Shown: positions 20,391 through 32,088, counted from the first letter of the stretch. The stretch: DNA of 64,000 nucleotides from Chloropicon primus (GCA_023205875.1 CP060764.1:124001-188000), one strand, 5' to 3'. Program-made: numbers and translations. The notes: a model not told the origin generated them from the letters alone.

Positions 20391-21340
20391 GCCTTCCTCC
20401 TCTCTCTAATGAATGAATGAATGCTCGACCAATGCCTCGTTTTTTTCGAGGAAGGAGTCAAACGAAAGAGGAAGAGATGACGCTTTCGAAGGATCGCGTC
20501 GATCACCCTTCCGCTTCCTCCGTCCTCCTTCTTTCTCCCTTGTTCGGTTGCGTATCTGTTGTTGTTCTCCGCCGTCCTCTTGGGGGGTTCGTGGCTTGAG
20601 CCGCCCTTCTCTTTGGAAGGCGAGAAGTTCCTTGTAAACCCTAAAAGCCTAAAACCTAAAAACCTTAGGGGGGTTCCCAAGAAGGAACACGTCCTTTGCT
20701 TGTCTGTCTCGAGGGAGGGATAGAATTCTTTAATGCTTGTCAAGGAGAGGGAGGACAGGACAGGGGTGTGAGGTACCGGGAAAGGGATTACAACCCACAA
20801 GAGATGCTCTTCGTTGGGTTGTCCTTGCTCGAGACGCGTTGTGTTGTAAGAGAATAGGACAATACGATCCATCGTCTCCCTCCTTGGTCGACAGGATCTG
20901 ACGGTAGGGGATCATCGTCAGACACGAGGTTCTACAAATATACCCTATGATTCCTTCCCAGCTTTTGCTTTTTGCTTCCAGACCACGAAGCTGGCGGCCC
21001 ATCACGACATTGTGGCGGAGGAGTCCGAGTCCGAGTACGAGTACGAGCTCCTGAAGTTCTCCATTGCTCCATTGCCTTCATTGGGTTGCCTCCTCCTGTG
21101 CTGCCTTGTACCTTTGTCCCGTGCGATGGAGGGGTAAAGCAAGGCGGGATCTTGGTGGTGACAGGACGAAGGGAGAGAGACCTAGGAGTGGTGTGGCATT
21201 GAGCGGGCCACCGACCAAAGCTTCACTTGGGGTGACAACCGAACCCAAGGTTTCCGGGGAAGAAACAACAAGAGGAAGAAGACTTTGACTTGGCTGGCAA
21301 CCTTTATCTGCCTTGTTTGCTTTGTTTGTCTTGAAAGGGG
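20391..21340. promoter_or_regulatory. Divergent intergenic region containing a telo-box-like motif
   Basis: Upstream of uL4m (minus) and of the next gene (plus). At 20636-20672 it has AAACCCTAAAAGCC followed by CTAAAACCTAAAAACC, degenerate TTTTAGGG telomere-like units. A stretch at about 20981-21137 follows a good TTCCAG acceptor and stays open (TTKLAAHHDIVAEE), so it could be an unrecognised exon, but no partner exon is clear. Confidence 0.4.
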
Positions 21341-21674
21341 ATGGGGATGGGGATGAACCAAAACGACAGGGAGTCGAGTCCTGGAGACGTGAAGACTCAC
21401 AAGGTTGGCACGAACAAGGACGCGAACGAGGACGCACAAGAAGATGTGGCACTGAAAGCTTCGCAGACTGGGGACGTGAAGGTTCTCAAGCAGTTGTTAG
21501 ACGCGGGAGGTGGCGAGAGCTTGAGCTCGTCTCAGGCGGCGGAGCATGACTCGTAAGTGAACCACACTACTCCACAGGCAAACAGAGTCGAGGTGGTACC
21601 ATCCTAAAAACCTTTTGGACTCTGAGAGGGAGGGAGGGGCACAGTGGGTGTCAATGCCTCTCTCCCTCACAACC

Positions 21675-21707
<33 letters not shown>

Positions 21708-23463
21708 TGTGTGTGTCCAGCCGAGAAGCTCTGGCTGGCTCTGGCTCCTCTGGAGAGAGGAAGAGAAGTGACTGACAATAGCTTTGCTCCCTTTGCTTTG
21801 CAGGTTTTCTTTCCTGGACGCGAACATCCAAGGGCTGGAGACGATGGACAGAGAGTCCTTCCACTCGATAGCGAGCGTGGAGCAGGAGATAGCGACTGCG
21901 AACTTGAACGACATCGAGGTGGACTCGAGAGACTCGTGGGAGTCGAGTGCCTCGAGGGATTCGCTTCAACTGTTCAACGAGAGGCGCGAGGTTCGGTGGA
22001 CGCGGCATTTCTCCAAGGCAACCATAGACGACTCCCACGTGCTCAAGCCGGCCATTGATCCTGATCAGGAAGAGGAGGAGGAGGACGAAGAGACGAAGAA
22101 GTATTGCCAGCTATTAAACATCTCCATTAGGCAAGCGTGGCCGCTCTTCATATCGGGGTTTCATCTCAAGCTTAAGTCCGGGGCGACGAAAGAAAAGGGA
22201 AAGTTCATGATCAGCGCCAAGTTGATCGGGTCCAAGTCGAAGGTCCTTCTTGACGAGGATATTACCAACCCGCAGGACAGGCAGGAGAACAGCATCAAGT
22301 TCGTGGACCCTGTGCTGCTCGAAGTTCCATCGAGTTCCACGATCTTGCAGCTGCAGATCAAGAACCTGTCGAGGAACAAGTCACTGCTGCGCGGCAAGAG
22401 CGTCTGCATGAGAAACTTGGGGTACGTTTACATAAAGGTCAAGGACATCCTACAGGAGGAAAACAACCGCATCCACGACTTCTTCTCGGTTCAGAAAGGC
22501 ATACCGGCGACCCTGTTCTGCAGCGTGTCATTGATGTCCCCGTACATGGAGTACACGACGCTCCTTCAACTGGGAAGCCAGAACGAGAAGCACTTAGTCG
22601 GCGACGATGGTAACCACTACCGCAAGGTGCAGAACGAGGAGGCAGAGGAAGTCTTCACGTTCGGTAGGATGAAACATAGTAAGAACAAGGGGGTAATAAG
22701 CCGTTCGGGGTTGTCCGATAGGAACATCAAGGTGGTCTTGGCCTGCCTGGAGGAGATGAAGTTCGAGTGGCTTCACCCGGAGAGGCACTCGAACAGGGTC
22801 GTGGACATCATCGTGGTGAAGATGAACAACAAGGTGAAGGAGATCAAGGAGATCGTTGCCTTGATCATCAACTTCTTGGACGACGTTGGCAAGTATTCTT
22901 CGCACGTGCTGTACAGGAAATTCGACGTCAACAGCCTGGAAAAGGAGGGCGAGAAGATCTCGATGACTTGGGCCAAGTTTGCGAACATCAAGGTCAGCCG
23001 ATTGGGCAGGCTGAAGAACACCATGAAGAAGTGCAGGCTGGAGTCCACGACGGAGTTCGATGTGGTCAACGAAAGCGACGTCGACTGGGGGATTCAGATG
23101 AAGAAGCCTGACACTTGGAGCAGGAAGGACATGGGGAGCATGCCGCATATTGCCGGTTCTTGGGTCCTCCACGACAACACCATCAAGGTGGACAAGGTGC
23201 GCCAAGGCCACGACAGCAAAGAGAAGAAGCTGAAGAAGACGATGAAGAGAAAGAAGACTGTCATCGCGAGGGCGGAAGTTTACATCCATTACCTCAAAGC
23301 GAAGAAGTCCTTCCTCAGTTGTCACGGCAACGCGGAGAACCTGGACAGGTACATCTATCGCGGCTTCAAACTCATGGTGCAGAAGGCTTACATTTCCAAA
23401 GTCCCTGCCTTTGTCGCCCTTGTTTTGGCTCTCAAAGAGAGCGAGCTCCAGGACTGCTTGTAA
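21341..23463 (+). CDS. Unknown protein with a short ankyrin-like N-terminus
   Basis: Two exons: 21341-21552 and 21804-23463 (GTAAGT donor, TTTGCAG acceptor), 623 residues. The start lies in a GGGGAT repeat with three in-frame ATGs (codons 1, 3 and 5), so the exact start is uncertain. Residues about 40-60 (ALKASQTGDVKVLKQLLDAGG) look like one ankyrin helix pair. An acidic stretch (DQEEEEEDEE) precedes a larger region rich in beta-strand patterns (KGKFMISAKLIGSKSKVL, TILQLQIKNLSR, YVYIKVKDIL) that could be a C2-like fold. The end has a Lys-rich helix. I do not recognise the family. The intron holds (CT)n and (GT)n tracts (about 21677-21718). Confidence 0.75.
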
Positions 23464-23692
23464 ACACACCCCGGGCTGACTGTAATATAGATACCAAAAA
23501 AGAAAACCTCCTCCTCCTCTTCCGATCCTCGTGGGAGGCGCACCTGAATGCATGGAGGGAGGGAAAGGGGGGCAAGCCACACCCATCAATCGGTCACGGC
23601 CGCGGGATCCTCCCCTTTCCCTTCCTCTTCCTCCTGGCCCTCTCCTCCTCCCTGCTGTCAGATCAGACTGGGTCTGAGAGCGAGGGAGTGCG

Positions 23693-25066
23693 ATGAAGGC
23701 AGCAGCGACGTGCCGTGGCCTAGGGAGGCCAAGCAGGGAGGCAAGGGCGTTGCGGATGTCTTGCGGATGTCCACTTCCGTCCCTCGGTCAACGCGCTCGT
23801 CGCGTCCCTTGGCGCGGCGTCCAAACGGCGGCCTCCTTCTCGGGAAGGACAGAGAGAGAGGACGAGGCAGAGAGGGATGAGGACTCTCTCGAGGAAGAAT
23901 ACTTTGGAGAGGGAGCCTTTGATGCCGCGAATTTCGTCCCGATGGGCCACGACGATCTCACTGAGCCGCTGTCCGTGGTGCTCTGTGGCTTCAGGCCGGA
24001 AGAGTGCGCTCAATTCCGCGTCCTTCTCGATGAAATAGGAGGGGCAGCCTACAAGGTTCTGCCCAAGAACAAGAGCGAGAGCATGCACCAGAGCGTCCGG
24101 GCGGCGGTGGCATCGATTGAGGTGAATTGGGAGAAGCCAATGGACTCGGAAACCATCTCCTTTCCGTCCTCTGGATCTCCACGGTGCTTGCTGTTCTGTG
24201 GTATGCCGAGGAGCGAGGTGGATATTGTCACGGCCATCTTGGACGAGAACAAGACTCCTTCGTTTGCAGTGGTGATCGTGACCGAGGAAAACGTGGACGA
24301 GACCCTCGGCAAAGTCGTTGTGGACGCTCTCAAGGACCAGAGAGAAGGCATCAGAACGAGGAAGGAGTTCATGTCCTGGAAGAGTGAGCTCACCGAGGAC
24401 GATGTCCTGAAGAAGTCGATATTCAAGGACGAGTCTTCGAAGGCGACCTTCTCTTCTGCGATGAGCTCGGCAGCGCGCCAGAAGGAGAAGACGACGGAGG
24501 TTCCAGCCAAGGAAAGGCACCCGGACGCAGATGACGCGGTTACCGTGGAAGCAGACGCTCAGGGTCCCACGAGCGAGGTTGCCCCGCGGTCGGGTGCCGA
24601 CATAGAGAAGGCTGAAGACGAGGAAGAGATTGCTGAAGGTGTGTTCTCCAAGCCTCTCGACCTGGATGGAGTTCGCAGGGACTTGGCTCAAGACATGAAG
24701 GACGACAAAGTGTTCATGGACCCTTGGCATGCCAGGGGGTTGGAGCCCGACGAATCGAGGGACGTGATGAAAGAGGAGGAGAACGAATTCATTAAGAGAT
24801 GCCAGGAGAGGCTCCTGGAAGAAGCTCTGGAAGCGAAGCAGGAGCGTGCCGCGGACTTGGATCAGCCCCGGCCTTCGAACGAGGAGTTGGCAGATTTGAG
24901 TCTCAGCGGCGAAGTCTCTGCGGGGAGCGGCGGAGACGAGGGGAAGAGTGCAGCAGGGGCACACACTCTCACAAAGGAGGAGATCATAGAGCTGGCCAAG
25001 AAGTACGAGGACGTCGATGTAGACGATATTCTGAAGAGATTCTCGGATCGAAATAATACCATGTAA
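23693..25066 (+). CDS. Probable plastid protein with a DUF3783-like region
   Basis: 457 residues, single exon. The first 55 residues are Arg/Ala/Ser-rich (MKAAATCRGLGRPSREAR), typical of a transit peptide. A conserved-looking globular part (residues about 90-190) contains SVVLCGFRPEECAQFRVLLDE, RCLLFCGMPRSEVDIV and SFAVVIVTEENVDETL. Its spacing resembles the small DUF3783 domain of bacteria and plants. The remaining half is acidic and low complexity, ending in a helix (LTKEEIIELAKKYEDVDVDDI). Function is not known. It follows the previous gene by about 230 bp, and its stop is only about 45 bp from the next (convergent) stop. Confidence 0.7.
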   Translation: MKAAATCRGLGRPSREARALRMSCGCPLPSLGQRARRVPWRGVQTAASFSGRTEREDEAERDEDSLEEEYFGEGAFDAANFVPMGHDDLTEPLSVVLCGFRPEECAQFRVLLDEIGGAAYKVLPKNKSESMHQSVRAAVASIEVNWEKPMDSETISFPSSGSPRCLLFCGMPRSEVDIVTAILDENKTPSFAVVIVTEENVDETLGKVVVDALKDQREGIRTRKEFMSWKSELTEDDVLKKSIFKDESSKATFSSAMSSAARQKEKTTEVPAKERHPDADDAVTVEADAQGPTSEVAPRSGADIEKAEDEEEIAEGVFSKPLDLDGVRRDLAQDMKDDKVFMDPWHARGLEPDESRDVMKEEENEFIKRCQERLLEEALEAKQERAADLDQPRPSNEELADLSLSGEVSAGSGGDEGKSAAGAHTLTKEEIIELAKKYEDVDVDDILKRFSDRNNTM

Positions 25067-25111
25067 TATTGTACACAAATTATTTGGGGGAAACCGTTGC
25101 GTCACTCCGGG

Positions 25112-27271
25112 TCACTCCGGGTTTACAACCACGACAGGGAAATCTTTGTTCAGGAAGCGGGACACCAGCTCAAAGCCACTTTTACCCGGGTGGATGACAT
25201 GGCTGCTAATTTTCATGACGAAGCCATGTGGAGCCCCGCACTCCATTGCAATCGCTTCTCGCAGCTTGTCAACGGTGTCCGAGGGACTATGAAGGATTTC
25301 TCCAACCATTTGGCTTGCACTCCCCTTCGAGACATAGATGGTGGAGTATGGTGCCTCCGCCTCGTTCCTTTCACCTTGATTTTGCTGCTGCTGGAATTGC
25401 TGCTGTTGCTGCTGCTGCACCACGCCCACGTTTCCTCCGCCGTACATGCTCTGCTGGAATTGCTGCTGCTGTTGCGGCTGCTCAGGAGCCATTGTCATTG
25501 CCGTACCTACTAGAAGACTTTAATGTATAAGAATTCCAACTCATGAGCGAAACAAAAAAGGCAAAAAAAAGAAAAGGAATACAGCGAGACTCCCCGCGGA
25601 GTGGGTTCACTTACCTCCCATTTGGCTCCCATACATTGCTGCGGCGTTTGGATCCATCATCATCATCTGTTGAGGGTCTTGCATAGCCTGCATCTGTTGC
25701 TGCATCTGTTGCTGCTGTTCCTGCTGCTCTTGGAGCGTGGTCAGGGCTTTCTCGCTCACGCTAGCGGCATCTTCCATCTTTCTCATGAGCAGCTTTGTCT
25801 TGTTGTGGCTCTCGTGGAGCTTCTGCTGAAGCTTCACTATCTTCATCTTGTACTGCACCGTGCTCCTTTCGCTCTCTCTCACGATCTCTGGTATTTCGGC
25901 AGAGGAGGATTCGACTTCGTACTCTGTTCGCAGCGTTCTCAGCTCTTCTTCAAGAGGCCGCCTGTCTGTGCTGAGGGAGACCAACTGCTCCTTGATGTGA
26001 GCATACTGACTTTCCATGCTTTCGATCTCGGTCATTGCCTCGTCGGCATCGAACACGTTCAGCTCCTCTTCCATCTTCCGGAGCGCCACCCTCATGTTCG
26101 ACCTCTGGCAGTTCCTAAGCGTCTGGATCCAGGACTCGGACTCGTAGTACGTGTCCGTCGCGAAGAATTCTTCAAAGATCGGCCCGCCGCCTTCCATCTG
26201 CGGCCTCATCTTGCAGACCACGAAGGAATGCATCGTTCCAGTCCTGGTCGCGCCTGACTCCACCAGCGTGCCCTCCAAGCAAACACTCGTGATGAGCTCC
26301 TTCATGTCCCAGAACCGGAAAACAAAGAGAACGTTCTTGCACAGGACGCAGTACCTTTGTGGCCAAGGCAGAAACATGGACGTTCCCGGCTCGTACACAC
26401 GAAGGAGGCCTTGGAAATCAAACGGAGGGCAAAAGAAAGAACCTCCGAGGAAGAAGTTTCCGCTGTTTTGAGAGTATTGCTGCATCCCTTCGACCGGAAC
26501 GATGGACTGCCGGCTGTGCGCAAGCCCATTCATGTTTCTCAAAGCGTCAGCAGCTGGAGACCCTTCCGATATGGAGAGCCTGGTCAGCGGCTTGCTCCTC
26601 AGCAGGCCCCCTCCCTTGCCTTTCTTCTGCCCCTTCTTCTGTGCTTTCTTTTGTTCCTTGACCTTGACCTTGACCTTCTTGTCCGCCTCCCGATCGTCCT
26701 CCTCCCTGTCGTGCTCCTCCTCCTCGTGCTCTCTCTCTGCCGCCTTCCTCTGGTCCTCCTCGAGAGCCTCGCTCTGACTCACTTCCTCCAAAAACTGCAC
26801 AACGTCGCGAGACTCTTGCTCCTTGGCGTAGTGCAACGGCGTCTTTCCTTCGTTTGTCCGTGCATTAACGTCGCAGCCCAAGGAGTAAAGCCACTTGACG
26901 ACCTCAAGCCTTCCGTCCCTTGCAGAGATGTGCAAAGCTGTCGCACCTCGTGCCGTCTTCGCCTGCACATCTGCATTCGCTGTGGCCAACTGCTTCAGCA
27001 CCGCCAAGTGTCCCTGAGTCGCCGCCATGTGAAGGGGCGTCGCACCTCCTGCGCTCTTCCTATCCACCACCGCTCCATTCTCCAGCAGCCACGACACGCA
27101 CTCCTCGTGACCGAACGCACACGCAAAGTGCAAAGCTGATTCCCCATGCACGTTGCCCACGTTCACGTTGTCAATTTCAGTTTCCAAAAGTTCTTTCAAA
27201 GCTTCCAGGTCTCCCTGCTGAGCAGCTTGTATGAACTTCTTCACCCCTTGCTCCTTCTCCTCCGCTGACAT
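25112..27271 (-). CDS. Ankyrin repeat, PH-like and coiled-coil protein
   Basis: Two exons on the minus strand: 27271-25615 and 25506-25112, 683 residues. The start is MSAEEKEQGV at 27271; the open frame further upstream lacks an ATG. Four or five ankyrin repeats fill residues about 10-160 (for example GGATPLHMAATQGHLAVLKQL, NEGKTPLHYAKEQE). A Lys-rich linker and a PH-like domain (about 280-390: GLLRVYEPGTSMFLPWPQRY, then VLFVFRFWDMKEL) follow, then a coiled coil (about 400-520) and Met/Gln-rich low complexity. The small second exon adds a Q-rich stretch and a conserved-looking end (YSTIYVSKGSASQMVGEIL). It is probably a membrane-associated scaffold; no specific orthologue was recognised. Confidence 0.8.
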
Positions 27272-28176
27272 CCTCTCCTCTCCTGTAGACTCCACTCCAC
27301 TCTACTGCGCTCTCTCCAAGATTGTCGTACCGTAGCGTAGCGTAGAGGTCGGTGCCAAGATGAAGTGGATGGACAAGAAAAAAAAAGATGAGGAAGCGGA
27401 AGCGGAAGCGGAAGCTTGGCTCTGTATGTGTGTTTGTGTGATGTGTGTTTGCTTCTCCCTGGGTGTCTTGGTTGCCGTCCTTGTCTCGGTCTTGGGTTGT
27501 GCCTCCTCGCTGTCCTCCTTCCTCGCTGTCCGAGGAAAAAACCAATCGTCAACGACGAAACACTGGAGCGTCAACGGACATCAGGGTCAGGGAGGAGGGA
27601 GGAGGGAGGAGGGAGGGAGGAGGAAGCTTGGATCACGGGGAGGGAGGGAGGGATGCCTTCGATGGATGGATGGATGGATGTGTTGGATCACTAGGAAGAT
27701 CTTCATCTTCTTACCAGAGTCTTAAGCAGTCGAGCAATGAGGAAGAAGAAAGGAAGGTGCAACGGACATAAGCCAAGGAACACGGAGAGGAGGAGGAGGA
27801 GGAGGAGGGAGGAGGAAGCTTGGATCACGGGGATGGATGGATGGATGGGTGGGTTGGATTGGATCACCCATGCCAGGGTCAAGCGATTAGGAAAATTGCG
27901 ACAGACATCGGAGCGGAGGGGAAACAACCAGGAATGAGGACACAAACACAAACAAAAAACTTGTGACGCAAGCAAAGAGAGATAGAGAGGGCGAGAGGGC
28001 GAGAGGGAAAGGGAAAGGACCGACACAGTCGAGCGGCAAGATCATATTCGTGCATTGAGGGCCTCGTTGCTTGACGTTGTAATTGTTGGTAAACATTCTT
28101 TTCTTCCCCGCTTGATTGGCCCGGGAAATACATTTATTGGAGACGGAGATGGGCCTATGCCTACCTCTGTCGACGG
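27272..28176. repeat. Intergenic region with duplicated GGA/GGAT-rich block
   Basis: Two similar blocks, about 27590-27685 and 27788-27866, share GAGGGAGGAGGAAGC, then TTGGATCACGGGG, and run into (GGAT)n. They lie about 190 bp apart and look like a tandem duplication followed by microsatellite slippage. Also (GGAAGC)n at about 27391-27415. No gene was seen; the reading frames are repeat-driven. Confidence 0.7.
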
Positions 28177-29516
28177 TTACGCTCTCTTCTTGGTGCTCTT
28201 CTTGTACTTCCTCATGTAGAAGGTGAAGAACAGAACAAAGAGGGAGCTCATCATGAACTGAGAAGAGTTTAGACGGAAAAGAAGCAAAGGGAAGGTCGGT
28301 TGTCAGTACACGCGCACACAGGAAGCGCCAAGCGCCTGACTCTTCTCCCTACCGAACGAACGAACTTACGATTTGGAGCACTGGCAGGACCACGGGCACG
28401 GTCTTGTGGACGTAGAGGTAGACAGCGTGCGCGATGCAGGTCAAGAACTGAATCATTTGCATCTTTGTCAGGTGCCTCTTCCATGGGCAGCTGATCTTGA
28501 GGGCCGCCATAAAGTAGTAGCTGTACATCAAGACGTGGATAAAGGAGTTGCACAAGGCCCCGAAGTAGCTGTCGCCTCCACAGTACACCTGGATCGATCG
28601 AATCCCACAAAGAAAGAAAGACAGAGAGACAAAGAGAGCTAGAGTCAGTGACCCAAACGTCCCGTGCGTCGTCCTCCACGCCCTCACGGCTGGCGTACCT
28701 TGGTAACCACCCACCAGCACCAAGCGATCGTGAGGTGGTGGTATATGTGCAAGAAGCTGAGCTGTTCGTTCTTCTTCCTCAGCACCATGAAGATGGAGTC
28801 AAAGAATTCCAAGTACTTGTTGTTGTAGTGGAGCCAAATGAAGAAGCCCAACCCAAAGTTGCTACCGATGTCCGCGTCGTAGTTGCCCCAAACGTTAAGC
28901 TTGTTCGCATAGCCCTTGCCCATCACCTCTCTCACGAAGCCGTAGCAGCACCAAGAGTTGTAGATGACCTACAAGGAGGATGAGAGAGGCAAGCAAAGCC
29001 CAGGTGAGTGAGCTGGAATGGAGTGGAACGGCAGTGTACAAGCAAAGGCGGCCTGTGTCCACCTGATCTTACCTGGTACAAGTTGTAAACGAGCATCGAG
29101 TCCTTGAGCTCAAAGGCTTTCCTGTTCTGTTGTGGCCGTCCAGGGGAAAGAGCAACGAGAGCACCGGAAGAAGACGATGGGCAAACATGATGCAAGGAGA
29201 TAAAGTCAGCCGAGGTTACGATGATGAGGTTGAAGACGACGACGATGGTATCTCTACAGTGTGGCTCCTCGTCCCTCTCTTCAAAACCTTCAAAGAGACA
29301 ACCTTGGCCAATGCCCTCACTCACCTTCATGATCATGGGTCCCACGGTGACAAGGAGCAAGTAAAACACCGTGCCAGCCACAGGAACCGTCAAATCAGAC
29401 TCGAAGATCGTTTGGTCCTTCTTATACTGTTCCGCCATTTTCCCTTCGAGTTGGTACAAGTGCCACAGGTGCACCAAACTCAAGTAAGGCAAGTACTTTC
29501 TCAAAACAGACAACAT
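28177..29516 (-). CDS. ELO-family very-long-chain/polyunsaturated fatty acid elongase
   Basis: Five exons on the minus strand: 29516-29325, 29126-29073, 28968-28699, 28588-28370 and 28257-28177, 271 residues, all phase 0 with GT-AG ends. ELO landmarks are NRKAFELKDSMLVYNLYQ, KYLEFFDSIFMVLRKKNEQ, the catalytic histidine box SFLHIYHHLTIAWCWW, FIHVLMYSYYFMAAL and KMQMIQFLTCI. Multiple membrane helices and the basic end KKSTKKRA (ER retrieval type) place it in the ER, where it condenses malonyl-CoA with a fatty acyl-CoA. The YHHLTIAWxWW box resembles algal PUFA (C18/C20) elongases more than the saturated-acid type, but substrate cannot be fixed from sequence. Confidence 0.93.
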
Positions 29517-30750
29517 GGTTGCGTTGTCCCTGTCTGTCCTCCTAATTGAAACCCAATTGCAAGGACCTTCCTTCACCTCTGTCAGACCAGCAAAGGTCTC
29601 TCTCTCTCTGTCTCAATGAGACAAGCCGCCTGCCTGCGCTGCTGCGTTTACACTCCACTACGGAAAAAGTTGAAGACACTCCATCTTTGTCCTCCAGGCA
29701 TGAAAGACAATGCCGATCCAAGAGATAGAGACAGAGACAGAGACAGAGGTTGATCCCACCGTAGAGTCGCCTTCCATGATCCCCATCACATCATCGTCTC
29801 TTCTTCCCCCTCCCTCTCCCTCTCTCAAGCTGCTGCACTAGTATGCCCCCAGGTGATACCTTGAAAGGCCAACGCAAGGGGAGACCACAGTCGAGGACAA
29901 TGCCGATCCAAGAGACAGAGAGGGCAGGAGGGGAAGGGAGACTGCCATCACTCACCGCCACCTTCATCGTCCTCCACTCTCTGTGCTCTCTCCAGCCACT
30001 GCACTAGTATGCCAGCACAGTCTGTCCTGCACAGAGACAAGAACAAAGGGAGGAGACAGTGGAGAACAGACGATCGCAACGGGATGGGACAATGTGAACC
30101 CAAGCAGAGGGAGAGAGGGAGAGGGGGCAGAGACAGACAGAGAGAGGGAGAGAGAGGCAGGAAGGAGAGACCGTCCGACCTTCCCCTTCTCTGTCTTCCC
30201 CTCCCTCTCGTACACCTCTCGTACACCTCTCGTACACCTCTCGTACATTTTTTGAATTCAACAGTCACTAAAAAGGGAGCGTCTGGGCGACAGACAGAAG
30301 GCGAAAGAGGTGAGTTCAAGAGAAGACGACGGACGAGTGCAGAGGCTCGTGCGGTCAACGACGGGGTCAGTGGAAAGAAAATTTTGTCCTCTTTCGAGAG
30401 AGCTCTCTCTTGAAGGGAATGACGCATTGTGGAGGATTTAGAAGGACTGAACCCATAGAACTGATTTTGTTTTTGTCACAAGGAAGGCGAAAGGAGGTGA
30501 GTGGAAGAGCAAAGTTCGGGACGGGACGGGAGCGAGGTCGGTCGGGAAGATGAGGAGCGACACACGAACATCCCTTTCTCTTTCGTTTGACCCCTCTGTG
30601 GAAGGGAACGTTTCTCTGTCGAGGACTTGAGGGACTGAACGTGAAGTTTTTTGTTTTTGTTTTTGTTTTTTTTGCTTTGTTTTGTTCCGCCTGCCTCCAT
30701 CGAAGGACGAGGACGAGAGAAGAGAAGAGCGGAGCGGGAGGACGGACACG
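29517..30750. repeat. Divergent intergenic region with duplicated segments
   Basis: A segment GACAATGCCGATCCAAGAGA occurs at about 29708 and again at about 29897 (189 bp apart), and TGCACTAGTATGCC at about 29834 and about 30000, so a segment of about 170-190 bp has been duplicated and has diverged. An 11-bp unit TCGTACACCTC is repeated four times at about 30205-30246. GAGAGG-rich runs occur at about 30108-30165. No gene is supported. Confidence 0.7.
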
Positions 30751-32088
30751 ATGGTGGGTTCTCACAACTCGTACAGCTTCCCAATTTTGAGCCAGGGGGA
30801 GATCCTGGAGTGCTTGAACGAACTCGAGATGGAGGTGGAAGACGCGCAGCTTGCCAAGCCGAACTACGAGTTCGTGAGGAAGCTTTACGAGAACCTCGTG
30901 ATACTACTGGTTGGAATCTCCAGGGAGGAGATGCAGCAGCCCATCTTCAGCGCCATTGAGTGCTTGCAGTTCCCCGAGCTGCACGACAGCAGCATCCCAA
31001 ACATCGTGTTCAGCAAGAACTTGTCGAAACTCATGAGCGCTTCGGGGCTTCAGGACTTTTCCCTTGTCAAGGACCTATACAAGCCGGAGTCCGCTCGCCT
31101 CAGGAGGAACCTGAGCGCCATCATCAACTTTGCAAAGTTCCGTGAGGAGAAGCTCTCTCTGTTCACAGAGCTGCAGGACCAGAGCGACGGTTTGAGCGCG
31201 AGGCTGGCCTCTCTGAAGGAGGAGCACAAGCGTCTCGGGGCCGATGAGGCAGAGCACCGCGAGGCGAGGGACGCCGAGGAGGAGGAGACCCTTAAGCTCG
31301 AGAAGGAGACTATTGAGCTCGAGGCCCAGCTGAGGACCTTGAACAAAGAGCAGGCTGTGCTCCAGAGCGAGATCAGAACAAGCAAGAGCGTGTCCAAGGA
31401 GATGAGCGACAAGGTGCAGGAGGAGAAAGCCAAGCTCGAGGAGGAGAACAAGAAGAAGGAGGAGCTCAAGTCGAGAATCGTTTTGGATTCTCCTGGGAAA
31501 ATGCAAAAGGTCCTCAAGGAGATCGAGGACAACATCGAGAACGAGCGCCAGTGCATCGCTGACGTCGAGTCAAGGGCGAGGGACGCGTCCCACAAACTCG
31601 AGACGCTGTGCAGGTCGGAGAAGGACCTCTTGAAGCTCACGAAGTTGATGGAGGAAGTCGAGAAGGACATAGAGAAGTACAAGGACACGAGCAGGAAGGT
31701 GAAGGAGTCGAGCGCGCAGGTTGTGAACCACGAGAATGAGCTCATCTCCCTCGGGGCACAGGAGCAGCACCTCAAAAGGCAGCAGAACATGCTCACGGAG
31801 AGGCTCGGGCGTCTCGAGCAGCAGTTCCAGCTCAAGGTGGAAGCGACGGCGTCCAGTGTGGAGAACCAGCAGAGGAACAAGGAGAACGCTCAGATGGAGC
31901 ACATGACCGCTCAGCAGAAACTCATGAACAACGAGGCTATCTGCAAGACCTACCAGGAGAAAATCAAGGAGCTCAAGACGAGCCATGGACAGGAAATTCA
32001 CGCCCTGAACGACAAGTACAACCAGCTCTGCCACCAAGTGCAGGAGTACCACAAGCTGCTGGTCGAAACGATGGAGGCGAAGACGTGA
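30751..32088 (+). CDS. NUF2: Kinetochore protein NUF2
   Basis: 445 residues, single exon, start at MVGSHNSYSFPILS. The N-terminal calponin-homology-like domain (about 1-140) has SFPILSQGEILECLNEL, LAKPNYEFVRKLYENLV and the characteristic RLRRNLSAIINFAKFREEKL. The remaining 300 residues are a long coiled coil. NUF2 pairs with NDC80 in the outer kinetochore and helps attach microtubules. Length agrees with the family (about 450). The assignment rests on the N-terminal motifs; the coiled coil itself is not diagnostic. Confidence 0.88.
   Translation: MVGSHNSYSFPILSQGEILECLNELEMEVEDAQLAKPNYEFVRKLYENLVILLVGISREEMQQPIFSAIECLQFPELHDSSIPNIVFSKNLSKLMSASGLQDFSLVKDLYKPESARLRRNLSAIINFAKFREEKLSLFTELQDQSDGLSARLASLKEEHKRLGADEAEHREARDAEEEETLKLEKETIELEAQLRTLNKEQAVLQSEIRTSKSVSKEMSDKVQEEKAKLEEENKKKEELKSRIVLDSPGKMQKVLKEIEDNIENERQCIADVESRARDASHKLETLCRSEKDLLKLTKLMEEVEKDIEKYKDTSRKVKESSAQVVNHENELISLGAQEQHLKRQQNMLTERLGRLEQQFQLKVEATASSVENQQRNKENAQMEHMTAQQKLMNNEAICKTYQEKIKELKTSHGQEIHALNDKYNQLCHQVQEYHKLLVETMEAKT

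Noticed and set aside
20730-21137. Small genes in the uL4m upstream region
   Set aside because: Frames lack recognisable domains. The TTCCAG-preceded stretch could be an exon but has no partner exon or clear ATG.
29517-30750. Ser/Leu- and Arg/Glu-rich frames upstream of NUF2
   Set aside because: They arise from GAGAGG/CTCTCC repeats and a duplicated segment; no homology visible.
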